Origin: Rhizobium leguminosarum bv. viciae USDA 2370
GTDB lineage: Bacteria; Pseudomonadota; Alphaproteobacteria; Rhizobiales; Rhizobiaceae
Direction of reading: 5' to 3'
NCBI RefSeq assembly: GCF_002008365.1
Contig: NZ_MRDL01000027.1
Location: forward strand, 550 to 38,806
DNA length: 38,257 nucleotides
Part shown: in pieces, positions 1 to 7,323 of the stretch
Numbering within the stretch: position 1 is the first letter of the stretch
Layout: each line of letters begins with the position of its first letter
The notes under the pieces: model-generated
Told to the model about the DNA's origin: nothing
The model's database searches: none
Seen by the model: the letters and a program-made list of their open reading frames with translations, nothing else
Translations under genes and position numbers: made by a program

Positions 1-1
1 G

Positions 2-145
2 CCCCTGCCGATCACCTGTGCTCTGACGAACATGATCGCCACTGTCGTCTCCACCTCACCCGAGCACGTCGCGACAGCGACGTATATTGCGCCCTCAAAC
101 CAATCGGAACGCAGGGCCGATGCCGCTTTTGCCGCTGCAGGTTAA
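2..145 (+). CDS. C-terminal end of an unidentified protein (partial)
   Basis: An open frame enters from the left edge and ends at TAA 143-145, giving about 47 residues that finish ...RRADAAFAAAG. Codon choice is GC-rich and rhizobial in style, and the two other forward frames look less protein-like. I do not recognise the family. The sequence turns AT-rich directly after the stop, as expected at a gene end. It could also be a chance open frame, because only a short tail is visible. Confidence 0.3.
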   Translation, partial: PLPITCALTNMIATVVSTSPEHVATATYIAPSNQSERRADAAFAAAG

Positions 146-662
146 AGTATTTTACTACTTTATTCTAGTTAGTATGTTGGCTGGCATCGCTCATCGAAAC
201 AAAAGGAACAGTAGGATGGTGAGGTCTTCCATGGTCGGGTGAAGGCTTCTCGCGCCATCTAAGCTGGGGCAACCGAAACGGTCGAACGCGGGAAAGCGGG
301 CGCGTCAGATTGCAGCGTCGACCGCTGATCGGGCCGCACGACTACCCAGTCGAAAACATTGGGTCGAGCAGATCATCACCCAGGATCATAGTCGATCGCT
401 ACGCATGAGCGGACTACGTCTGGCAAAAAGATACTGATGGTTTTGCGTGGGTCTAGCCGGAAGGCTAACTGCACCGGCAGTCGAGCACACCACGGTCTGG
501 AGGGGAAGCGCCAGGAGTGGGGACGCTGCTTATGGCAGCTTGTCATCAACTGCTCCTCGGCCATAAACGACACGGGCGGCATCAACCGGCATTCCGGTTT
601 GCTGCCGGATGCCCTTTGTTGACTTCGACGACGACGCCAGTGTCCGCGGTCAGCGTGGTGAT
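146..662. other. Stretch without a recognisable gene
   Basis: About 500 bases with no convincing gene. An AT-rich patch near 147-180 lies just after the first partial frame. The open frames here on both strands are arginine- or serine-rich, have no ribosome-binding site and no recognisable domain. The right end of the stretch abuts the stop codon of the frameshifted small minus-strand gene at 663. Confidence 0.4.
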
Positions 663-855
663 TCAGTCGCCGCCGTTGACGCAATATTCATGCGTATCGA
701 AATCGATCTCGAGACCGTCCAGCAGATTGATGCTGAAGCGCCTGATCTCTTTCTCGCCGGCTGGATGATCGTGAAGCTCTTGCGAAGCGGTTTCAGAGAC
801 GACGAGCCGAAGCAGCAAGCTTGGCATAGAGCATCAGGCTTAGATCGGTTGTCAT
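663..855 (-). pseudogene. Small hypothetical gene, interrupted by a frameshift
   Basis: Reading leftwards, ATG at 855 has GAAGGA about 9 bases upstream and starts MTTDLSLMLYAKLAAS. That frame stops at TGA 795-793. One base on, the next frame continues without a break as ETASQELHDHPAGEKE, then a segment ending DFDTHEYCVNGGD, and stops at 665-663. Together the two halves make a compact acidic protein of about 64 residues with good rhizobial codon use throughout. The simplest reading is a one-base insertion near 793-796 in a once-intact gene; programmed frameshifting or a sequencing error are alternatives. I do not recognise the family. It sits directly downstream of repeat copy A. Confidence 0.45.
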
Positions 856-904
856 AATGCGACATCCTTCGTTGATGGCGGAGATCGGCCACTCCGTTGC
901 AGAG

Positions 905-987
905 AGGGTCAAGGACCGCGGACGCGGCTCGCAAGCGGGAGAACCGATTTTTCTGAGAAGCGCAGCTGCGGAAAAATGCGGGAGCCC
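905..987 (-). repeat. Structured leader repeat, copy A
   Basis: This stretch resembles positions 1403-1500. Both copies share, in the same order, a GGTCAAGGA-type box, a GGGAG(A/C)CGATTTT box, a GC-rich core containing CGCAG, and a GGGAG or GGGGGAA end. In this copy ATTTTTC (947-953) pairs exactly with GAAAAAT (971-977) around an inner GCAGCTGC palindrome. It lies about 50 bases upstream of the start of the frameshifted small gene, so it may be a transcribed leader, a terminator or a DNA palindrome. Confidence 0.5.
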
Positions 988-1051
988 GGGCCGTCCTTGA
1001 CGCCGGATTTGCTGGAGTAGAATAGGATGCCAGAGAGAGAGAGAAGAGACC

Positions 1052-1072
1052 CGCGTCCCTGAAGGGGACGCG
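1052..1072 (-). terminator. Hairpin downstream of the 55-residue small gene
   Basis: CGCGTCCC (1052-1059) pairs perfectly with GGGACGCG (1065-1072) around a five-base loop. Read on the minus strand it lies about 110 bases after the stop of the gene at 1182-1349 and is followed by a CT-rich tract rather than a T run, so it is at best a weak intrinsic terminator. Confidence 0.35.
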
Positions 1073-1181
1073 ACCCTATCCGGCGCGAGGTGGCGGGAGT
1101 GTCGAGGGGTGGAAACCCCTGACAGCCTGGCGGCCGGTCGATCTGGCCGGTCAGGCTCATGGACACGGCGATAAGCCTCCG

Positions 1182-1349
1182 TCAGAACGGAGGCTCGACG
1201 TCGATGCGGCCATCCTGTTCGGCCTCGATGATTTCCCGCTCGGCCAGTGCCAGTTCGAGTTCGCTCTCGATCTGCCGGCGCTCGACAGGATCGGCATTCC
1301 CGAGTTCGGCGCGCAGCAGCTCGATGACTTCGTCGATGCAAATGGTCAT
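1182..1349 (-). CDS. Small acidic hypothetical protein (55 aa)
   Basis: ATG at 1349-1347 is preceded by AAGGAGACGACA, a strong ribosome-binding site at good spacing. This decides the start against the upstream in-frame ATG at 1391, which would add 14 residues. The product begins MTICIDEVIELLRAELG, is rich in Glu and Leu, and has a central stretch of charged heptads (about residues 17-45, around ELELALAEREI) likely to form one long helix or a short coiled coil. No domain or catalytic motif is visible and I cannot assign a function. It lies between the two structured repeats, with copy B starting about 55 bases upstream of the start codon. The organisation suggests one of a set of short plasmid genes. 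Confidence 0.62.
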   Translation of the reverse strand: MTICIDEVIELLRAELGNADPVERRQIESELELALAEREIIEAEQDGRIDVEPPF

Positions 1350-1402
1350 TGTCGTCTCCTTGACGTTGTGAAAGACGAGCGTCCCGGTCATGGCGGGATG
1401 GA

Positions 1403-1500
1403 GGGGTCAAGGATCGCGTCAGCGAGCGGCGGAGCCGGCGAGTGGGGGAGCCGATTTTGTCGGAGTGGAGGGAACCGCAGCGGAGGCAAAATTGGGGGAA
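1403..1500 (-). repeat. Structured leader repeat, copy B
   Basis: Counterpart of the repeat at 905-987. CCGATTTTG (1451-1459) pairs with CAAAATTGG (1487-1495), with one G-U type pair. The arm ends in G/C here and in C/G in copy A, so pairing is kept although the sequence differs. On the minus strand it precedes the 55-residue gene, as copy A precedes the frameshifted gene. Confidence 0.5.
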
Positions 1501-1654
1501 CCACGAAGTGCTTGAGGCCTTTATGCCGCCATGGCACCCTCGGATCGACTGAGCAGACTTTCCCTCTCCGTATGGCACCAGAATAGCCGTCAATGGGCTC
1601 GACGCCCTCGACGGCTCGAACAACAACAAGGCTCGCGGCAGAGACACGCTCGGA

Positions 1655-1678
1655 GCCGGCCCCGCTTTCGGGGCCGGC
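1655..1678 (-). terminator. Perfect GC-rich hairpin after gene remnant
   Basis: GCCGGCCCCG (1655-1664) pairs perfectly with CGGGGCCGGC (1669-1678) around the loop CTTT. Read on the minus strand it begins 9 bases after the stop codon at 1690-1688, the usual place for a transcription terminator. It has no T run, so it may be a Rho-assisted terminator or an mRNA 3' end. Confidence 0.5.
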
Positions 1679-1687
1679 CTGTAGGCC

Positions 1688-1846
1688 TCAGGCGGGGTTG
1701 TTCCAGAGGATAACCTTCCGGTTCGGCTCGCCGCCGGGGGGTCTTCCTTCCGCGTATCTGCGTCGGGCAGCAAGCCATCTCGCGCGCGACAGCCGGCTGC
1801 GATCAGTAAGATCGGTTCTCTCATCGCCAACTTCGGCAAGAGCTCT
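1688..1846 (-). pseudogene. Remnant of a small hypothetical gene
   Basis: A minus-strand frame of about 52 codons ends ...EPNRKVILWNNPA at TGA 1690-1688 and is followed at once by a perfect hairpin. The residues around it (LTDRSRLSRARWLAARRRYA) and the codon use look like real protein. However, there is no ATG, GTG or TTG in frame before the upstream stop at 1849-1847. An ATG with a GAAG box (MREPI...) lies in another frame just upstream, so one small indel would restore a start. I infer a frameshifted or truncated gene of unknown function, divergent from the WGR gene. Confidence 0.35.
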
Positions 1847-1965
1847 TCACCGGGTGTTGAAGAAACCGTCAGGCGGTAGCGTGCATCAAGAACATGAATC
1901 GATCCGCCACGACCGATTCAGGAAACTCGTTGGACGGCCAATTGGTGAGCGCGCATGATCCGATC

Positions 1966-2346
1966 ATGGATACAACGGCTGACATTATGCTGCTCTATCG
2001 GATCGATCCGTCCCGAAATATGGCGCGTTTCTATCGTCTGGCGATCCAGCCGACGTTGCTCGGAGGCAGCTCTCTCGTGCGCAATTGGGGCCAGATCGGT
2101 ACCGAAGGCCGGCCGATGGTGGAACTGTACGATACGCCCGAAGCGGCTGATACTGCCTTTGAGCGCGTGCTCGGCCGCAAGCTGCGTCGCGGCTATCGAT
2201 ATGACGGTGCAACATGCTTCGCCCAAGAAAATCTTCACCGCGAAAGGCGCGAAGACTGCTTCAGCAGATTTCGTAGAGCCGGCGACGCCGGCGGAATGGA
2301 GCCCCGGCCGGACGATATACGCCCAGTGGGCCCTGGAATTTCCTGA
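1966..2346 (+). CDS. WGR-domain protein (WGQ variant)
   Basis: The core (about residues 8-78 from this start) is a WGR domain. It has the LYRIDPSRNMARFYRLAI entry strand, then VRNWGQIGTEGR, then a helix ending LRRGYR. WGR domains occur in PARPs and MolR-like proteins and bind nucleic acids; small single-domain versions are common in rhizobia, and their role is unknown. The family's Trp-Gly-Arg is Trp-Gly-Gln here. ATG 1966 is chosen because it begins shortly before the domain; an upstream ATG at 1894 would add 24 unremarkable residues, and neither has a clear ribosome-binding site. Compared with the 81-residue WGR protein at the other end of the window, it runs about 45 residues past the usual RGYR end into low-quality sequence, which suggests a lost stop codon. 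Confidence 0.72.
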   Translation: MDTTADIMLLYRIDPSRNMARFYRLAIQPTLLGGSSLVRNWGQIGTEGRPMVELYDTPEAADTAFERVLGRKLRRGYRYDGATCFAQENLHRERREDCFSRFRRAGDAGGMEPRPDDIRPVGPGIS

Positions 2347-2497
2347 GAGTAAGCCAGGGCAGCCGCGGTGCCTTGGCGAACGTTAAGGGCGCGTTCGCAG
2401 GGTGGACCAAAGTGGACGTATTCCGACGCGAACCTAGGGTCGTACAATGTGAAATCTGCGGCTGGACGGTGCAGGATCTTTCGCCTATCGATTGCTC

Positions 2498-3421
2498 ATG
2501 AAGTCGTCGCTCGATCATATGCCGCTTCGCAAGCAGCGAGAACTCGGCCGGGTTCTGGAAATCCTGCACGAGGAATTCGAGGACGCGTTGAAAGAGGGTA
2601 CGGCCGACTTCAAGAAGCGCGGCAGGATCTTGAAGATCATCCTCTTCGGCTCCTACGCCAAGGGTGGATGGGTCGATGAACCCTTCACCATGAAGGGTTA
2701 TCGCTCGGATTTCGATCTCTTGATCATCGTCAACAATCGCAAGCTCTGCGAGTTTGCCGAGTACTGGCACAAGGCGGCTGACCGGCTAATCCACGACAAG
2801 TCGATCGAAACGCCGGTGAGCTTCATCGTCCACTCCAGGCGGGAGGTGAACACCTATCTCAAGGAAGGGCAGTATTTCTTCTCCGACATCCGCAAGGAAG
2901 GTATCGTTCTCTACGAACTGGACGATGAGCAGCTTGCGGAACCCAAGCCACTTTCAATGGCGGATCGACTCCGTATTGCGAAAGAACATTATCAGGATCG
3001 GCTATCACTTTCGCGGTCTTTCCTAAAGATAGCGATATCTTGCGTTAGCGAAAAGGAACTCCGGGTTGCAGCATTCCAGCTCCATCAGGCGTTGGAACAA
3101 GCCTATTCCTGCGTCCTGCTAACCCTAACAAACTACGGCCCGCCTTCTCACAACATCAAATTCCTACGCTCCCTTGCCGAAGAACAGGATCGGCGATTGG
3201 CCGAAGCTTTTCCTCGCGATCAGCATCGTGAGCGCGCCTGGTTCAACACACTGAACGAGGCCTATGTGAAGGCGCGCTACTCCAAACATTACGAGATCAG
3301 TGAGGAGGCTCTTGGCTGGCTTGCAGAGAAAACCGCTTTGCTGCTTGAGCTGGTCAACACGGCGTGCGCCGAGCATCTGGAGACACTTGAGCGGATCAGT
3401 GGCAACGATGTCGAAACGTGA
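2498..3421 (+). CDS. Fused MNT nucleotidyltransferase-HEPN protein
   Basis: About 307 residues. The N-terminal half has the nucleotidyltransferase motif: FGSYAKGG (GS at about 51-52) followed by SDFDLLIIV (Asp at about 71 and 73). The C-terminal half is a helical HEPN domain containing FQLHQALEQAYSCVLL and ARYSKHYEI. The R-x3-H there resembles, but does not exactly fit, the Rx4-6H RNase motif. In two-gene systems of this class the HEPN protein is an RNase toxin and MNT neutralises it by AMPylation or oligoadenylation; here both are in one chain. I see no partner gene beside it. A TTG at 2492 is an alternative start and ATG 2519 is another; the ribosome-binding site is unclear. Location among decayed plasmid-type DNA fits a horizontally moved toxin-antitoxin or defence gene, which is inference. 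Confidence 0.85.
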   Translation: MKSSLDHMPLRKQRELGRVLEILHEEFEDALKEGTADFKKRGRILKIILFGSYAKGGWVDEPFTMKGYRSDFDLLIIVNNRKLCEFAEYWHKAADRLIHDKSIETPVSFIVHSRREVNTYLKEGQYFFSDIRKEGIVLYELDDEQLAEPKPLSMADRLRIAKEHYQDRLSLSRSFLKIAISCVSEKELRVAAFQLHQALEQAYSCVLLTLTNYGPPSHNIKFLRSLAEEQDRRLAEAFPRDQHRERAWFNTLNEAYVKARYSKHYEISEEALGWLAEKTALLLELVNTACAEHLETLERISGNDVET

Positions 3422-3671
3422 GTCGGCACTACGATTTCCCACGCTCGCCTTGGAGCCGGCTTTTCCCCTTCGGAGCCCTATCAGGGCTGAATAGTGGCGC
3501 GCACCGTGACCAAGCGAGGATTCTAATAAGCCTGGCTGAATTCATCCAACATGGCTGGTGTTTGGATCTTTGAAACGGTCGGAAGACCAGCCGAAGCCGG
3601 ACAGGCAACGGGGCTAAGCTTATCACAGACCGGCGCAAGGTTATTGGAGTAGCACAAGTCTCCGACCGGCT

Positions 3672-4499
3672 TTAACCGCCCACCGGTTCCAGATCGACCA
3701 GTGCCTTGATCGGCAGGTGATCGGAGGCGATGCGCGCAAGCGGCGTATCATGCGCTTCCACCTGCGAGATAATCCCCTTGCGGTTGGCGATGATCCGGTC
3801 GAGCGCCAGAAGCGGCAGGCCGGCGGGGAAACTCGGGACAGCGGGCGGCAGCGGTCCGAAGGCGGATTGGAAGGTATTGAGCGAAGACCGGTCGCCGAGC
3901 CGCCATTCGTTGAGGTCGCCGAGCAGGATGGTCGGCATCTCGTGCCTGTCGTTGATGAGTTCGACCAGGGTGCGAGCCTGCTGGGCTCTGCTATGGCGCA
4001 GCAATCCGAAATGCGCGGCGATGATGCGCAGCACTCCGCCCTGCTCGAGCTCGATCTCGGCTACCAGCGCGCCGCGCGGCTCCAGTCCCGGCAGCTTGAC
4101 CTGATGCACGTCATGCACCAGCCCCTTCTTGAAGAGCACGACATTGCCGTGCCAGCCGTGCGCCTTCGCCATGCCGGCGACCGGCACCGGGATCAGCCCC
4201 GTCTCCCGCTCCAACCGGCCGAGATCGAGAATGCCGGTGCGTTCGCCGAAGCGCGTATCAGCCTCCTGCAGCGCGATCACGTCGGCGCCGATTTCATGGA
4301 TCACCCGGCTGGTGCGCTCCGGATCGAAGCGGCGGTCGGTGCCGATGCACTTATGCACGTTGTAGGAGGCGATGAGCGTTCCCGCACTGCGCGGCCTTGC
4401 CTCGGTATAGGCTGCGTCGAGCCGCTTTTTCCTGCTCCTGATCGAGGCGAGAATGGTGGCGGGAAGGCTGTCTTTTCTGGCGTGCATCGGCAGGCGCAC
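3672..4499 (-). CDS. Endonuclease/exonuclease/phosphatase family protein
   Basis: 275 residues with the EEP (DNase I-like) fold. ASYNVHKCIG carries the metal-binding Asn, DVIALQEADTR the catalytic Glu, GDLNEW the Asp-Asn pair near the centre, and SDHLPI the C-terminal Asp-His. These residues are the complete active-site set, so it should be an active Mg-dependent phosphodiesterase or phosphatase. The substrate (nucleic acid, phosphoinositide or sphingomyelin-type lipid) cannot be read from sequence. The start is probably GTG 4499, with GGAAC five bases upstream; ATG 4487 is an alternative. It lies 81 bases downstream of, and in the same direction as, the cardiolipin synthase gene, so the two may be co-transcribed and a lipid-related role is conceivable. 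No signal peptide is evident. Confidence 0.86.
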   Translation of the reverse strand: MRLPMHARKDSLPATILASIRSRKKRLDAAYTEARPRSAGTLIASYNVHKCIGTDRRFDPERTSRVIHEIGADVIALQEADTRFGERTGILDLGRLERETGLIPVPVAGMAKAHGWHGNVVLFKKGLVHDVHQVKLPGLEPRGALVAEIELEQGGVLRIIAAHFGLLRHSRAQQARTLVELINDRHEMPTILLGDLNEWRLGDRSSLNTFQSAFGPLPPAVPSFPAGLPLLALDRIIANRKGIISQVEAHDTPLARIASDHLPIKALVDLEPVGG

Positions 4500-4580
4500 T
4501 TGTTCCGTTGATCGAAAAGGCTTGTCTCAGCAGTATAGGCAGCCAAGTCGAACTTGCCACGTCCGATCACAAAAAATCCT

Positions 4581-6044
4581 TCAGAGATAGGGCGACCCTA
4601 GCCATAGCACCTTCTCTAGCAGCCGCACCGCGAAGGGTCGCGCCTGCAGCCCCTCAAGCGTCACCGGCGTTGCCGATCTCAAGGTTTCCTCGATATGCTC
4701 GTCGATCTCGCCGGCGAAGCCCTCGTTCAGCACTTCGAGATCGACCTCGAAATTCAGCCTCAGCGAACGCGGGTCGAGGTTGGAAGAGCCGACATAGGCC
4801 CAGGTGCCGTCGATCGTCAGCAGCTTCGAATGGCTGAAACTGCCGGTGGACCGCCAGATGCGGCAGTAGTTCTTGAGGATTTGATCGAATTGCCCCGTCA
4901 TCGCCCGGTCGACCAGCACGAGGTTGTTGACCGCAGGCACGATGATATCGACTTCGACGCCGCGCCGCGCCGCTGTCACCAGCGCGCTGATGAGTTCGCG
5001 GTCCGGCAGGAAATAAGGCGACATGATGCGGATCGATTGGCGCGCCACGGAAAAGGCGCCCATCAGCATCTTGTGGTTGGTCTCGACGCTGCGGTCCGGG
5101 CCGGAGGCGACGACACGCATCAGGATGGGATCGCCGGGGCTGCGCTCTGGCGGTTCGATGTGCCAGGGCTCGTCGTTCAACAACTCCTGTGTGGAGAAGC
5201 GCCAGTCTTCGGCGGCGAGGTCGAAAAGGTCGGCAACGACAGGGCCGGTGACGCTGAAATGCGTGTCGTGGGCAAAGCTCTCGCCTGTTGCCTCCTCGCT
5301 GAAGCCCGCCCTGATGTTCATCCCGCCCGTCAGTGCAATTTTCCCGTCGACGATCAGGATCTTGCGGTGGGTGCGCAGATTGGCATAGGGCAGCCGCAAG
5401 CCCATGATGACGTTGCCGTTGAAGACGGCGACGGTGACGCCGCCTTCCCTGAGATGGCCGAGAATGCTCGGCACCGAATAACGCGCACCGACCGCGTCGA
5501 TCAGCACCCGGACTTCCACACCCCGCCTGGCCGCCGCAATCAGCGCATCGGCGATGCGAAGACCGACAGCGTCACGGTCGAAAATATAGGTTTCGAGCAG
5601 AATGCTGCGTGTCGCCTCGTCGATGTTTGATTTCATCGCCGCATAGGCCTCGTCGCCGGTCTCCAGCACATCGATCGTATTGCCTGTCGTCAGCGGATTG
5701 CGCGTCACCCGGTCGCCCAGCGTCTGCAGCGCCGCAAAGCGGCGGCCGAACTGGCTGATCACCGTCTCGGCCTCGGCATCGAATGTCTCCAATTCGTCGA
5801 ATTCGGCAGCAAGCAGCAGCGCGTCGCGCCGGACGCTCAGCGATTTGCGGCGAATGCGGTTGATGCCGGCAATTGCATAGAGCAGCGCACCGATGATCGG
5901 AGACAGAATGATGACGCCGACCCAGCCGATCGCCGCGCGCACCTCCTCCTTGGTCATGGCGGCATGGATCGCCGCCGCGGCCCCCATGGCGATCGAAACG
6001 ACAAAGAGGATATGCGGCCAGTAGGTTGATAGGAGATAGAACAT
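4581..6044 (-). CDS. cls: Cardiolipin synthase, phospholipase D family
   Basis: About 487 residues. Two N-terminal membrane segments (about residues 5-25 and 36-58) are followed by two phospholipase D domains, each with an HKD motif: HRKILIVDG (His about 226) and HSKLLTIDG (His about 405) with GSSN after it. This is the architecture of bacterial ClsA-type enzymes, which make cardiolipin from two phosphatidylglycerols at the inner membrane. The open frame extends to a TTG at 6080, but ATG 6044 (MFYLLSTYWPHILF) starts right at the first membrane segment as in relatives. It is divergent from udgX, with about 210 bases between the two starts. Confidence 0.92.
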   Translation of the reverse strand: MFYLLSTYWPHILFVVSIAMGAAAAIHAAMTKEEVRAAIGWVGVIILSPIIGALLYAIAGINRIRRKSLSVRRDALLLAAEFDELETFDAEAETVISQFGRRFAALQTLGDRVTRNPLTTGNTIDVLETGDEAYAAMKSNIDEATRSILLETYIFDRDAVGLRIADALIAAARRGVEVRVLIDAVGARYSVPSILGHLREGGVTVAVFNGNVIMGLRLPYANLRTHRKILIVDGKIALTGGMNIRAGFSEEATGESFAHDTHFSVTGPVVADLFDLAAEDWRFSTQELLNDEPWHIEPPERSPGDPILMRVVASGPDRSVETNHKMLMGAFSVARQSIRIMSPYFLPDRELISALVTAARRGVEVDIIVPAVNNLVLVDRAMTGQFDQILKNYCRIWRSTGSFSHSKLLTIDGTWAYVGSSNLDPRSLRLNFEVDLEVLNEGFAGEIDEHIEETLRSATPVTLEGLQARPFAVRLLEKVLWLGSPYL

Positions 6045-6256
6045 CGCAGGCGAATATAGCCGCGAAATGGCGACGTTCAATCACGCCGCCGCTCTCCCAT
6101 GACGCGAAATTTCTTACCGTGATCATTTTGCCGGCCCGGGATCGATCGCGAAAAGTTCAGGAAGGGGCCTGCGATTTCGAAAGCGCGCGGCCCATTCCCG
6201 AACGGGAACAATGCCGGCACAGATGGATTGATCCCGAGGAGATGAGGATCGCCATC

Positions 6257-6898
6257 ATGAACATCGCCGCAAGTGTCGGCCCTGCCTTGGCGCTCGAAGT
6301 CGCGGATGCCGCAAGCATTGCCGAACTCCGGCATCAGGCGGAAGGCTGCACCCGTTGTGATCTCTATAGGAATGCCACGCAAATCGTCTTCGGCGAAGGT
6401 TCTGTGAAAGCCGAGATCGTCCTCATCGGAGAGCAGCCGGGCGATCAGGAGGATCTGACCGGCAGGCCCTTCGTCGGTCCCGCCGGCCAACTGCTCGATC
6501 GCTGCCTGGAAGAGGCCGGTCTCGACCGGCAGCGCTGCTATGTCACCAATGCCGTCAAGCACTTCAAGTTCACGCCGCGCGGCAAACGGCGGCTGCATTC
6601 AAAACCGAATGCCGGCGAGATCAGGCGTTGCGCCTGGTGGCTCGGCGCCGAACTCAACATCCTGCAGCCGAAACTTATCGTGACGCTCGGCGCAAGCGCA
6701 CTTTATGCGGTGCTCGGGCCAAAGGCGAAGCTGACGCCGCAGCGCGGCCATATCCTGCATCCGACAAACCGTCCACCCGTTCTGGTCACCATCCACCCCT
6801 CCTATCTCTTGCGCATCCGCGACGAGGCGGAGCGGCGCCGGCAGCGCCGGGATTTCGTGTCAGATCTGCACAAGGCGGGGGAGTTTCGGCCCCAATGA
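6257..6898 (+). CDS. udgX: UdgX, uracil-DNA cross-linking glycosylase family protein
   Basis: 213 residues of the family 4-like uracil-DNA glycosylase superfamily. Visible are CTRC near the N-terminus and later Cys residues for the 4Fe-4S cluster, the water/uracil loop GEQPGDQEDLTGRPF, and the HPS motif near the C-terminus. The loop KRRLHSKP carries His114. In Mycobacterium smegmatis UdgX the matching KRRIH histidine forms a covalent bond with uracil-containing DNA, which separates UdgX from ordinary UDGs. It therefore probably traps uracil sites in DNA. ATG 6257 is preferred: GAGGA lies 8 bases upstream and the length matches known UdgX. ATG 6242 would have its ribosome-binding site too close. 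The gene is followed by a hairpin, so it is probably transcribed alone. Confidence 0.92.
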   Translation: MNIAASVGPALALEVADAASIAELRHQAEGCTRCDLYRNATQIVFGEGSVKAEIVLIGEQPGDQEDLTGRPFVGPAGQLLDRCLEEAGLDRQRCYVTNAVKHFKFTPRGKRRLHSKPNAGEIRRCAWWLGAELNILQPKLIVTLGASALYAVLGPKAKLTPQRGHILHPTNRPPVLVTIHPSYLLRIRDEAERRRQRRDFVSDLHKAGEFRPQ

Positions 6899-6922
6899 AA
6901 GGTCGATTCTCAACCCTAATAT

Positions 6923-6952
6923 GCTGCAACGCGAAATATTCGCGGGTGCAGC
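6923..6952 (+). terminator. Long hairpin after udgX
   Basis: GCTGCA-A-CGCGAA (6923-6935) pairs with TTCGCG-GG-TGCAGC (6939-6952), a 12-pair stem with a small internal bulge and an ATA loop, 24 bases after the udgX stop. No T run follows, so it may stabilise the 3' end rather than terminate alone. Confidence 0.42.
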
Positions 6953-6983
6953 GCGATTTCGCTTGAAAGAGTTCCCCTCCTCT

Positions 6984-7008
6984 GGAACCATCCAAGCAGT
7001 ATCGCGTT
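6984..7008 (+). promoter_or_regulatory. Sigma-EcfG (RpoE2) type promoter
   Basis: GGAAC (6984-6988), 16 bases, CGTT (7005-7008): an exact match to the alphaproteobacterial general-stress sigma factor consensus. The expected start of transcription, near 7015, would give a leader of about 27 bases before the DUF2934 gene at 7042. Confidence 0.75.
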
Positions 7009-7041
7009 CGAACGACGGCATCATGTGACTGGAGATCAGCG

Positions 7042-7296
7042 ATGGCAGAAACTCGGGAAGAGTGGATCAAAAAACGTGCATACGCCCTCTGGGAAGAAGA
7101 GGGCTATCCGACAGGGCGAGATTCCATCCATTGGGAACAGGCACGACACGAGCGCGACAGGCTCGAAGGTTCTGCTGCGTCTTCCGACGGCAAGGAAGTC
7201 AAGCCCAAGACGAAGCGCAGCGTGACGGGCAGCAAGACGAACGGCGTCGTGACACCGGCACCGAAACGGACTGCGAGCCGCAAGACGGCGTCCTGA
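7042..7296 (+). CDS. DUF2934 family small stress protein
   Basis: 84 residues. The N-terminal half (WIKKRAYALWEEEGYPTGRD, then the HW and A-RHERD positions) matches the short DUF2934 domain, whose consensus runs RAY-LWE-EG-P-GRD--HW. The C-terminal half is a basic, Lys/Thr/Ser/Pro-rich tail without predicted structure. The biochemical role of the family is unknown. ATG 7042 has GGAG 8 bases upstream. An exact sigma-EcfG promoter lies at the right distance upstream and a strong terminator 28 bases downstream, so this is a single-gene unit, probably switched on in general stress and stationary phase. Confidence 0.86.
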   Translation: MAETREEWIKKRAYALWEEEGYPTGRDSIHWEQARHERDRLEGSAASSDGKEVKPKTKRSVTGSKTNGVVTPAPKRTASRKTAS

Positions 7297-7323
7297 ACAC
7301 CGAAATACCGAGCAGTCGAGAAA

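Noticed and set aside
793..1839. A 348-codon minus-strand open frame
   Set aside because: It is Arg/Ser/Pro-rich, runs through two hairpin repeats and overlaps better-supported small genes in other frames; it is open because of GC-rich composition.
2201..2386. N-terminus of an ATP-dependent DNA ligase overlapping the WGR gene
   Set aside because: The first residues are compatible in style with a ligase start, but no ligase motif follows before the stop, so I do not call it.
6206..6232. Possible EcfG promoter before udgX (GGAAC, 16 bases, GATT)
   Set aside because: Two mismatches in the -10 box make it no better than chance without expression data.
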